8,311 bases of DNA from contig JABDJE010000150.1 in NCBI GenBank assembly GCA_013002625.1, forward strand, positions 1-8,311, in the 5' to 3' direction. Below the pieces are notes generated by a model. That model was not told the DNA's origin. It saw nothing but the letters and a program-made list of their open reading frames with translations, and ran no database searches. Both the position numbers and the translations under genes were made by a program. Shown here one piece after another: positions 1 through 6,943 of the stretch. This stretch comes from Saprospiraceae bacterium (lineage in GTDB: Bacteria > Bacteroidota > Bacteroidia > Chitinophagales > Saprospiraceae). The first letter of the stretch is position 1, and every line of letters begins with the position of its first letter.

Positions 1-491
1 ACCTTAAACTCTGGAAGGCCAGTAAAATCAAATTCCTCCAAGGAGTAATCAGTTGATGTTGGAATATCTTCTTCTCTATAAATTTCTTCACCGTTTTTAA
101 GAATCCGGATACCATAGCGCAAAGGATAGTTGTTGGTGCCGGTATTGCCGTTGATCCAAACGTAATCCTTTGGTGCTCTTTCATAAAATGACAATCTGGA
201 GATGCTCCCAAAATTATTTGATCCAGGGACAACTTCAATGTCAAAACGAAGTGCCAATTCACTGTCAGCCTCAAAGTCGCAATCATTAAGTGCACTGACA
301 CACATACCCAGAGTATTGTTTGCTCCAGGAGCACATGAATGTAAATTCACTTCAGGATTTTCTCTGTACAAGTGGTCGCCTATAACTGTGAATTGGGTAC
401 AAGCAGCATCGTTGTCAATGTCGGCTGTGAATTCGGAATAATCCTGGTTATCGCCGGAAATGATAAGTGCATCACAGTCTTCCATATTGAA
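1..491 (-). repeat. Module A', second copy after the array (truncated by window edge)
   Basis: Residues about 1443-1605 of the giant protein, starting F-N-M-E-D-C, line up with module A in the same motif order: E-F-T-A, L-Y-R-E-N-P, H-S-C-A-P-G, G-M-C-V-S, L-S-F-Y-E-R-A-P, I-N-G-N-T-G, N-N-Y-P and G-I-R-I-L-K-N-G-E-E. The last part of the module, where copy A has its A-W-D-L ending, lies beyond the left edge. A short acidic and serine-rich linker (residues about 1428-1442, with E-S-E-E then four Ser) separates it from R11. The copies are clearly homologous but well diverged, so they are an old intragenic duplication. Confidence 0.88.
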
Positions 492-3400
492 GCACAAGGA
501 AGAACTGGATTCTTCAGATTCAAAAGCAATTCGATTAACGGTTATGCCATTGGAAAGTTTGTAGCATCCACGAATGTTCAAAGCACTTTCACCGACTTGG
601 GCGCCTTCAAGCTCTCCGTAATAATTAATATACCAAATAAAGCAAGTACCTGTAGGCGCATTGCTGAAGTCCAATGGCAGGCTGGATGGTAGGTCCAATA
701 TTACACCCATATCATCTGTTATCAGCCACAAAGCCTCCCCTTCTGTATTTGTTATAACCGGTGTAATCAGGTGGTCGATATCATCGCTCAAACAAATGGT
801 TTTATCCGTCGATCCATTCTCAAAACTTAGCATTGGATTATCAACACCAAATCTTGTGACCTTGATAGAGTTGGATAAAGCATAACATCCTTTTAAATTT
901 GAAACATTATTGTTCGCAAAGAGTCCTTCGATTATGTCCAGGTAATTAATAGCCCAAATAAAACAATCACCTTCATCGGCATTTGAAAAATCAAATGATG
1001 GCGTCTGCGACACTTCTAATATTGTTCCAGCATTGTCTGTTAACAACCATATTAATTCGCCATTTCCAGTATTGATAATCCTTGCGTCGATTATATGACT
1101 GAGACCAGTTCCTACACATATAGTTGTGTCCTGGGCCCCGCTTAACAAGCTGATTTCTGAAGCGATAACTTCTTCTCTAATGACTTCAATTGAATTCGAG
1201 AACATATAACACCCTTCAAGAGCTGAGACATTGTTTCCAATCTCTAATCCAGTTAATGTACCATTGTAGTTGAGCATCCACACTAGACAATTGCCACCAC
1301 CTGCAGTCTCAAAATTGATGGAATTACCAGTAGGGAGTCCAAGGATATTTCCATTTGTATCGGTCACTACAAGCTGAGTTGTACCTTCGCCTTGTCTGGT
1401 TGTTATCACCGTTAGAACATCATTAACACCATCGCCCACACAAATTGTTCTAACACGCGAACTATCTGAAAACAATATTTCAGAATCGCCGATACCATAT
1501 TTTATTACGGTAATCCTATTGGAAAGACTGATGCAACCCGCCAATGAATCGAGAGACTCGCCAATCATTAATCCTTGTATTGAGCCATTGAATCTTAAAT
1601 TGTACAAATAGCACACGCCTTCCTCAGATTCCTCAAAATTATAAGGTAAAACAGATGGAACATCCTGAATGACGCCCTGTTCATCAACTATGATCCATGC
1701 AGATTCGGGACCTAAGTCTCCCATTACATCTGCATCTACAAGATCGTCGATTCCATCACCTACACAGACTTCAACGATTGAGGTATCACCAAAGGATATT
1801 TCACCTCCGTCGACAGTTACTTTTGAAATTCGAATTGAATTGGACAGATCAAAGCAGCCCTCAATATCAGTGATATTGTTTCCAATTTCTTTGCCGATCA
1901 ATCCTACTTCATAACTGATATGCCAAACAAAGCAAGGATTGACATTTAAGCCGTTAAGGTCTAAAGGTAAATCCAATGGCAAGTCAATAATGGTCCCATT
2001 TTCATCTGTGATTAATAATGCGGTATTCGTTCCAACAAGATCAACTACTGAAATATCGACGAGGTCATAAAATGCATCGCTTCCTGATTTGCACAAGACG
2101 ATTTCATCACCAAGAGGTGTTTCGATTACACCCCCGTCGATTGCTTTTTTAAGAATTTCTAATCTGTTTGAAAAGTCAAAGCAGAGCCCGGAGATACTAT
2201 TTATATTTTTTCCAGGAATATTATTTATAACGGGATGATTGTATGCTAAATTATAGACATAGTATGTGCCGCTTGGATAAGGTTCTAAATCAATGAGGCC
2301 GCCTGTAATTATTTCCAGGATTGTACCCATAGTATCTGTTAGGATCAAATCCTGGTTGGTACCAAATTCATTCACCAGTTCATATTGGATCATTGCTTCT
2401 TCGCCAATTAATGAGCAAAAGAAAACAAAATCGCTCCCGTCTGAAGACAGATAACCACCGGAGATTGAATCTTTGGATACTTTAATTTCATTTGAAAGAT
2501 CATAGCATCCAAGAAAGTCAGCAATGTTTTGATTTACACCCAATCCTGCGAATGAAGTGCCATAGGATAAATGTCTGATATAGCATTCCTTATTTGAAAA
2601 TGAAGGCAGGAAAGGCGGGCTATTTTCTATATCTAGAATATTGCCATCTGCATCCAGAATAAGCCAGGTTGAAAAATCACCATTGCTATTTGCTAATGTG
2701 ACATCAATTGAATCCGCTACACCATCGGTTATACAAAACATGATATCATTGCCATCAGGTGTCGTGATAAATCCTCCTTCTGCACGCTCCTTTCGAACTG
2801 TAATTGAATTACTGAATGAATAACAATTACCCGAGACATCGGTGATATTACCACCAAGATTTAGGCCTGTTAATGAAGTATTATAGAGTACGTTGTAAAT
2901 TATATAGGTGCCGGATGGTCTGTTGTCAAAGTTGATATCATAGCTATTCGGAAATCCAATGATGTTGCCATCGAGGTCTGTCAGTATCAGTTGTGATTGT
3001 GTGCCTACTTCGTTGATAGAGCTGACTTGGATGATATTTCTCATGCCATCATCTTCGCAAATATCAATGAGTATTTCTCCATTTGAAGAGATAAACCCTC
3101 CATTTACAGAAGAACGGTACACTGTAATCGAGTTGGAAAGCGCAAAGCATCCCGTTATGAGGCTTGCATTCTCACCAACACCAACACCTTGTACTTCATT
3201 ATATGTCAGGTGCCATATCAAACAGGTGGCTAGCGTGCTGTTATCAAAATCGAATGGAGGACCGTTGGATATTTCAATTATTTGTAATGATTCATCTGTA
3301 ATAAGCCAAGTTGAGTTACTGCCAGAAGCGCCACTTGAAATTATGTCAAAAGCATCTGAGATACCATCTCCAATACATACCATTGTATCTGTGGCACCTG

Positions 3401-4817
3401 ATATTAATGAGATGGTCCCACCATCCAAAGCATCCATGCTCACGGTAATCGGATTGGATAAGGCAAAGCATCCGCTCAGCTCAGAAGCATTATTTCCAAT
3501 TTCAGCACCCGAAATAACACCATCATAACTTATGTACCATATAAGGTAGGTATCCATTCCTGGATTGTCAAAGTCAAATGGTGGTGCTGTAGGTAAATCA
3601 AGAATATTGCCTAGAGCATCTGTAATGACCCATGCGAAATTGCTCCCCGTTGCACCTTGAATAAGAACTTCTATTGGACCTTCTAACTCGTCTCCGGCAC
3701 ACACGGCTACGCTTGTTCTGCCGTCTTTGGTAGTTAGTACACCACCATTGGGTGCGTTTTTCTTAACAAGAACGGCATTCGATAAGGCATAACATCCGGT
3801 AATGTCGTTGGCATTTAGACCTGTTTCTAAGCCTGTTATTGGACCTTCGTAGCTGATATGCCATATCAGGCATGACTCAATTGTTAAGCCTTCAAAATCA
3901 ATGGGTGTTGAATCTGGCAATTCTAATATATTACCAGACAGGTCTGTGATAAGCCATGCATTTTGATCTCCCGTATTTCCTGAAATGATAAAATCGATTA
4001 TATCACTTTCGCCATCTTGAGCACAGATCGAAACCTCGGTAAGCCCTGAACCTGTTGTGAGACTACCACCTTCAATATCATCAGCTATACAAATAGAACT
4101 AATGGTGATGTCTTCCAGATCCCAGGCGGTGTTTGTGCCAGCATTTCCAATAAGACAATAAGCCATCATTTCAATGTTAAACACTGTAGCTGTGTCAACG
4201 GTCAATGCGTCTATTGTATCTAAGGCTATGGTGTGTAAGGTCCAGTCTGGATTTGTAGTGAGGTCTTCTATTCTGTAAACTTCTTCCCCATTTGAGAGTA
4301 TACGCAGCCCAAATAAAGTTGGATAATTATTTAAGCCAGATGGGCCATTAATGAATTGAAACATTTCTGGGGCTTTTTCATAAAACGAAATCTCAGAAAG
4401 TGCAGCTGTCCCTGAAGGACCCGGTGTAATTTCAATATCAATCTTCAATGATTTTTCATTCCCTGCATCATATGTACATGTGTCATCAGAGCTTATGCAC
4501 AAACCTGCTGTGCCATTCAGTCCTGGTGTACAGGAATGGAAATTAGTTGTTGGATTATCTCTGTAGAGATATCCGCTGATGACATCAAGTCCGGCGCACT
4601 CCGAATCCAGGTTATAACTGGGAGTAAATTCGTTGTATTCATTCCGTGTTCCCGCAAGTATCCATGCAGAGCATGAGTCCAAGTTGAAGCTTAAAGTAGA
4701 CTCGACACCTTCATTAAATAAAGGACTGGAATACAGTGCTTTATGGGAATACTCAGAGGCTTTTAATTGTGAGAAAAATATAAATATTAAAAGGGAAGCT
4801 AATAGGTGGTTTCTCAT
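1..4817 (-). CDS. Giant secreted tandem-repeat protein (partial; C-terminus beyond left edge)
   Basis: One stop-free minus-strand frame gives at least 1605 residues. The start is the ATG at 4815-4817; an in-frame stop lies just upstream at 4833-4835, and no other start codon lies between. Residues 1-20 are a signal peptide (MRNH, a hydrophobic core, then LKA before Ser21), so export is expected. Residues about 44-245 form module A, 246-1427 form eleven tandem 106-109-residue modules, and 1443-1605 form a diverged second copy of module A cut by the edge. All module ends fall in the same codon phase, so no frameshift is apparent. I do not recognise a named family. The style matches large T9SS-type surface proteins of Saprospiria. 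A C-terminal sorting domain would be expected past the edge but cannot be seen. An adhesive or matrix-binding role is only inference. A -7 box lies upstream at 4872-4879. Confidence 0.93.
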   Translation of the reverse strand, partial: MRNHLLASLLIFIFFSQLKASEYSHKALYSSPLFNEGVESTLSFNLDSCSAWILAGTRNEYNEFTPSYNLDSECAGLDVISGYLYRDNPTTNFHSCTPGLNGTAGLCISSDDTCTYDAGNEKSLKIDIEITPGPSGTAALSEISFYEKAPEMFQFINGPSGLNNYPTLFGLRILSNGEEVYRIEDLTTNPDWTLHTIALDTIDALTVDTATVFNIEMMAYCLIGNAGTNTAWDLEDITISSICIADDIEGGSLTTGSGLTEVSICAQDGESDIIDFIISGNTGDQNAWLITDLSGNILELPDSTPIDFEGLTIESCLIWHISYEGPITGLETGLNANDITGCYALSNAVLVKKNAPNGGVLTTKDGRTSVAVCAGDELEGPIEVLIQGATGSNFAWVITDALGNILDLPTAPPFDFDNPGMDTYLIWYISYDGVISGAEIGNNASELSGCFALSNPITVSMDALDGGTISLISGATDTMVCIGDGISDAFDIISSGASGSNSTWLITDESLQIIEISNGPPFDFDNSTLATCLIWHLTYNEVQGVGVGENASLITGCFALSNSITVYRSSVNGGFISSNGEILIDICEDDGMRNIIQVSSINEVGTQSQLILTDLDGNIIGFPNSYDINFDNRPSGTYIIYNVLYNTSLTGLNLGGNITDVSGNCYSFSNSITVRKERAEGGFITTPDGNDIMFCITDGVADSIDVTLANSNGDFSTWLILDADGNILDIENSPPFLPSFSNKECYIRHLSYGTSFAGLGVNQNIADFLGCYDLSNEIKVSKDSISGGYLSSDGSDFVFFCSLIGEEAMIQYELVNEFGTNQDLILTDTMGTILEIITGGLIDLEPYPSGTYYVYNLAYNHPVINNIPGKNINSISGLCFDFSNRLEILKKAIDGGVIETPLGDEIVLCKSGSDAFYDLVDISVVDLVGTNTALLITDENGTIIDLPLDLPLDLNGLNVNPCFVWHISYEVGLIGKEIGNNITDIEGCFDLSNSIRISKVTVDGGEISFGDTSIVEVCVGDGIDDLVDADVMGDLGPESAWIIVDEQGVIQDVPSVLPYNFEESEEGVCYLYNLRFNGSIQGLMIGESLDSLAGCISLSNRITVIKYGIGDSEILFSDSSRVRTICVGDGVNDVLTVITTRQGEGTTQLVVTDTNGNILGLPTGNSINFETAGGGNCLVWMLNYNGTLTGLEIGNNVSALEGCYMFSNSIEVIREEVIASEISLLSGAQDTTICVGTGLSHIIDARIINTGNGELIWLLTDNAGTILEVSQTPSFDFSNADEGDCFIWAINYLDIIEGLFANNNVSNLKGCYALSNSIKVTRFGVDNPMLSFENGSTDKTICLSDDIDHLITPVITNTEGEALWLITDDMGVILDLPSSLPLDFSNAPTGTCFIWYINYYGELEGAQVGESALNIRGCYKLSNGITVNRIAFESEESSSSLCFNMEDCDALIISGDNQDYSEFTADIDNDAACTQFTVIGDHLYRENPEVNLHSCAPGANNTLGMCVSALNDCDFEADSELALRFDIEVVPGSNNFGSISRLSFYERAPKDYVWINGNTGTNNYPLRYGIRILKNGEEIYREEDIPTSTDYSLEEFDFTGLPEFK
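537..4082 (-). repeat. Eleven tandem protein modules of 106-109 residues (R1-R11)
   Basis: Each module ends in a G-C-[YF]-x-[LF]-S-N-x-[IL]-x-[VI] type motif. In transcription order the units are R1 4082-3765, R2 3764-3441, R3 3440-3120, R4 3119-2796, R5 2795-2478, R6 2477-2154, R7 2153-1827, R8 1826-1506, R9 1505-1182, R10 1181-858 and R11 857-537. The shared core runs: an early Gly-Gly turn (R1-R8), a first Cys followed by an acidic GDG-like loop, W-L-I-T-D, G-N-I-L, a P-x-D-F stretch, C-L-I-W, an aromatic S-Y segment, G-L-x-I-G-x-N, then the end motif. The pattern suggests a beta-sandwich of Ig-like size, and the acidic loop could bind calcium; both are inferences. The copies are diverged in DNA, so the array is old rather than freshly amplified. 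It differs from SprB-type repeats. Confidence 0.93.
4083..4688 (-). repeat. Module A, first copy (about 200 residues, N-terminal to the array)
   Basis: This covers residues about 44-245 of the giant protein and begins F-N-L-D-S-C. It shares an ordered set of motifs with the second copy at 1-491: E-F-T-P near the start, L-Y-R-x-N-P, a H-S-C-x-P-G turn, a G-x-C-[IV]-S segment, E-I-S-F-Y-E-x-A-P, I-N-G-P-S-G, N-N-Y-P, and G-x-R-I-L-x-N-G-E-E-[VI]-Y-R. It closes with A-W-D-L-E-D-I, the kind of ending seen in MAM and carbohydrate-binding jelly-roll domains, so a ligand-binding beta-sandwich is a reasonable guess. No ligand can be named from the sequence. The module passes directly into repeat R1. 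Confidence 0.88.
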
Positions 4818-4871
4818 GAATTCTATGATATATTAAAATAAAGCGTAAATTTTAAATATGGTATAACCAAC

Positions 4872-4879
4872 CAAATATA
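4872..4879 (-). promoter_or_regulatory. Bacteroidota -7 box for the giant repeat protein
   Basis: Read on the minus strand this is TATATTTG, an exact match to the Bacteroidota -7 consensus TAnnTTTG. It lies 54 bases upstream of the ATG, giving a predicted leader of roughly 45-50 bases. No convincing TTG/TTTG -33 element lies at the usual spacing; that region is an uninterrupted A/T tract. The call rests on the box and its position only. Confidence 0.5.
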
Positions 4880-4880
4880 C

Positions 4881-4903
4881 ATATTAAAATATTATATATA
4901 ATA
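4881..4903. other. A/T-only tract in the divergent intergenic region
   Basis: These 23 consecutive bases contain no G or C and lie immediately upstream of the minus-strand -7 box, where its -33 and upstream contacts would fall. It may act as an UP-like or easily bent upstream element. The sequence shows only the composition, and the role is inferred. The rest of the 4818-5041 intergenic region shows no RNA gene, riboswitch-like fold or strong hairpin. Confidence 0.35.
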
Positions 4904-4988
4904 GAAAGTTATCTGTAATTTTTAAGCCTTGATACAGCATTCTTTGGAGTGGAATTAAAATCTATTCATTTAAGCTTGAGCTACGCCT

Positions 4989-4996
4989 TATATTTG
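4989..4996 (+). promoter_or_regulatory. Bacteroidota -7 box for the M1 aminopeptidase gene
   Basis: TATATTTG on the plus strand matches TAnnTTTG exactly. It ends 45 bases before the ATG at 5042, predicting a leader of about 40 bases. A TTG at 4976-4978 is too close to serve as the -33 element, and nothing better is seen at 19-21 bases spacing. The box argues that translation starts at 5042 rather than at the in-frame GTG at 4949, which lies upstream of it. The 51-base gap to the next gene shows no comparable box, so this promoter may also serve the S46 gene. Confidence 0.5.
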
Positions 4997-5041
4997 CAGC
5001 TTTTTGCGTTATACTATTTCCAATTAAGTTTAAAAATTCTT

Positions 5042-6892
5042 ATGCGAATACTTCTGCTTGTTAGCATTTCAATATTATGCTCTATGTGTACATCTGAAAA
5101 AGCGCCTTCCAATCCTATTTTCATTAAATATCAAAACCCGGATAGGAAAGATCATCACAGTTTTTCTGAGCCAGATAAGGCCATAGTCACACATTTGGAC
5201 TTAAATGTCGAAGTGGACTTTGACAAAAGAGAAATCAGCGGTGTTGCGCAGTATGATATATTGTCGAATGATGCAGATCGCATTGTTTTCGATACCAGAG
5301 ATTTACAGATTTCCAAGGTTGTGCTGAATGGAACAGACGAGACCCATTTTGAATTAGGGCCAATGCAAACCAATCTGGGATCTCCGCTTGAGGTGTCAAT
5401 AAAGGACAATACTGAAACTGTGGCTATTTATTATACAACTTCGCCTCAAGCTGCGGCCTTACAATGGTTAAGTCCCGAACAGACTACAGAAAAGAAACTT
5501 CCATTCCTATTTACCCAAGGCCAGGCTATTCTTACGCGCAGTTGGATTCCATGTCAGGATAGTCCTGGAATTCGGATAACCTACAATGCAACCGTAAAAG
5601 TCCCCAGTGAGATGCTGGCAGTTATGAGTGCGTCTAATCCTCAGGAACGTAATACAACTGGTGTTTATGAATTTGAAATGGCACAAGCGATCCCATCTTA
5701 TTTGATTGCACTGGCGGTCGGAGACCTTACTTTTGGTGAAATTGGAAAGCGAACTGGCGTCTATGCTGAACCGTCTATGCTGGATAAGTCTCTGTACGAA
5801 TTTGCGGATATGGAAAAGATGCTTGAATCTGCAGAGGCCCTTTATGGCCCCTACTTGTGGGATCGCTATGATGTAATTGTTCTGCCGGCCAGCTTTCCGT
5901 TTGGAGGGATGGAGAATCCTCGTTTGACTTTTGCAACACCAACTATAATTGCAGGAGACAGGTCACTAACCGCATTGATAGCACACGAATTGGCGCATTC
6001 ATGGTCAGGTAATTTGGTTACCAATGCAACCTGGGATGACTTCTGGTTGAATGAGGGGTTTACCGTCTATTTTGAAAGAAGGATTATGGAAGCTTTATAT
6101 GGAGAAGACTATGCATCCATGCTTGCAGTTTTAGGCTACCAGGATCTTGAAGCTGATGTTGAAGATTTTGGCCATTCGCATGCTGATACCCATTTGAAAC
6201 TAGATTTAAAAGGAAGGGACCCGGATGATGGCATGACAGATATTGCTTATGAGAAAGGCGCTTATTTTTTAGGTATGTTGGAATCAAAAGTTGGCAAGGA
6301 GTCGTTTGATAAGTTTCTCACACAATATTTTGATGACCATAAGTTTCAAACCATTTCAACCTCAGAATTTATTGATTACTTAAATGATAAGCTTTTGAAT
6401 CAGATCGATGAAGACATTAATATCGATGCATGGATATTTGGACCGGGGATTCCTGATGATGTTGTTCAATTCGAGTCGGATAAATTTGAGATTGTAGATA
6501 AAGCGGTCAAAGCATTTATTGAGAGTCGTCAATTAAAACAATATGATTGGTCAACACATGAATGGTTGCATTTCATAAGACACTTGCCCACAACGCTAAA
6601 TTTGGCGCAAATGGCAGCGTTGGATAGCTACTATGATTTTACAAATTCCGGTAATTCAGAAATTGCTGCTGCTTGGTATGAGTTGAGTATAAATACGGGT
6701 TATTTCGAGGAAAATATTGATCAAATAAGATCATTTCTAGTCAAGGTAGGAAGAAGAAAGTTTTTGACACCCTTGTACCGTGCATTTAAAGAGGCTGGTC
6801 AGCTTGAATTAGCCAGAGATATATACAAGGAAGCGAAACCCAATTATCATTCTGTATCAACTCAGACAATGGATGCATTGCTTGAAGTATGA
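5042..6892 (+). CDS. M1-family zinc aminopeptidase, leukotriene A4 hydrolase-like
   Basis: The product is 616 residues, close to the roughly 610 of human LTA4H. It removes N-terminal residues from short peptides, probably in the periplasm or membrane-anchored. The order is: hydrophobic leader (1-16), beta-rich N-terminal domain (about 30-215), thermolysin-like catalytic domain (about 225-440) and helical LTA4H-type C-terminal domain (about 480-610). The exopeptidase motif GGMEN is at 288-292. The zinc site HELAH gives ligands His315 and His319, general base Glu316, and third ligand Glu338 in N-E-G-F. The YEKG tyrosine is Tyr403 (human Tyr383). Arg571 and Lys573 match human Arg563/Lys565, which hold the peptide carboxylate. 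The leader has Cys13 and Cys16, but neither lies in a classical lipobox, so lipidation is uncertain. I chose ATG 5042 because a -7 box sits at 4989-4996 and a signal peptide follows at once. An in-frame GTG at 4949 would add 31 residues and is less likely. Confidence 0.95.
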   Translation: MRILLLVSISILCSMCTSEKAPSNPIFIKYQNPDRKDHHSFSEPDKAIVTHLDLNVEVDFDKREISGVAQYDILSNDADRIVFDTRDLQISKVVLNGTDETHFELGPMQTNLGSPLEVSIKDNTETVAIYYTTSPQAAALQWLSPEQTTEKKLPFLFTQGQAILTRSWIPCQDSPGIRITYNATVKVPSEMLAVMSASNPQERNTTGVYEFEMAQAIPSYLIALAVGDLTFGEIGKRTGVYAEPSMLDKSLYEFADMEKMLESAEALYGPYLWDRYDVIVLPASFPFGGMENPRLTFATPTIIAGDRSLTALIAHELAHSWSGNLVTNATWDDFWLNEGFTVYFERRIMEALYGEDYASMLAVLGYQDLEADVEDFGHSHADTHLKLDLKGRDPDDGMTDIAYEKGAYFLGMLESKVGKESFDKFLTQYFDDHKFQTISTSEFIDYLNDKLLNQIDEDINIDAWIFGPGIPDDVVQFESDKFEIVDKAVKAFIESRQLKQYDWSTHEWLHFIRHLPTTLNLAQMAALDSYYDFTNSGNSEIAAAWYELSINTGYFEENIDQIRSFLVKVGRRKFLTPLYRAFKEAGQLELARDIYKEAKPNYHSVSTQTMDALLEV

Positions 6893-6943
6893 TAGGATAA
6901 ACTATTTCATTAAATTCGGATTCTAAATTTTAAAATAAATACG
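6893..6943. other. Short gap between the M1 and S46 peptidase genes
   Basis: These 51 A/T-rich bases have no GC-rich hairpin followed by a T-run and no exact TAnnTTTG box; TAAATTCG at 6911-6918 misses by one base and has no partner at normal spacing. This favours co-transcription of the two peptidase genes. The A-rich run just before ATG 6944 is typical of Bacteroidota translation starts that lack a Shine-Dalgarno sequence. Confidence 0.5.

Noticed and set aside
2959..3528. A 189-residue plus-strand open frame, with similar shorter ones at 202-441, 372-692, 661-885, 1669-1914, 2641-2823 and 4633-4836
   Set aside because: All lie antisense to the continuous minus-strand repeat gene. Several share a Ser/Pro/Ile-rich periodic sequence because they are antisense readings of the same modules. 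None has a recognisable domain or start context.
537..4082. Regularly spaced similar stretches about 320 bases apart, as in a repeat array or CRISPR-like structure
   Set aside because: The spacing is far too long for CRISPR, the similarity is at protein level only, and the frame stays open across all units.
537..4082. SprB-type gliding adhesin repeats
   Set aside because: SprB units are rich in G-S-I-x-V-x-V-x-G-G and Y-x-W-S-x-G patterns ending in T-D-x-x-G-C. These modules have a different motif order and a different length.
5155..6287. Minus-strand open frames at 5155-5409 and 6084-6287
   Set aside because: They overlap the M1 catalytic gene completely, show no family signature, and are best explained as shadows of it.
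5042..6892. Calling the M1 enzyme a true leukotriene A4 hydrolase
   Set aside because: Similarity supports the fold and aminopeptidase site only. The epoxide-hydrolase tyrosine appears to be Met398, and bacteria do not make the lipid substrate.
6927..6936. A perfect 10-base palindrome between the two peptidase genes as a terminator
   Set aside because: It contains only A and T, has no loop and no separate T-run, and would form a very weak hairpin.
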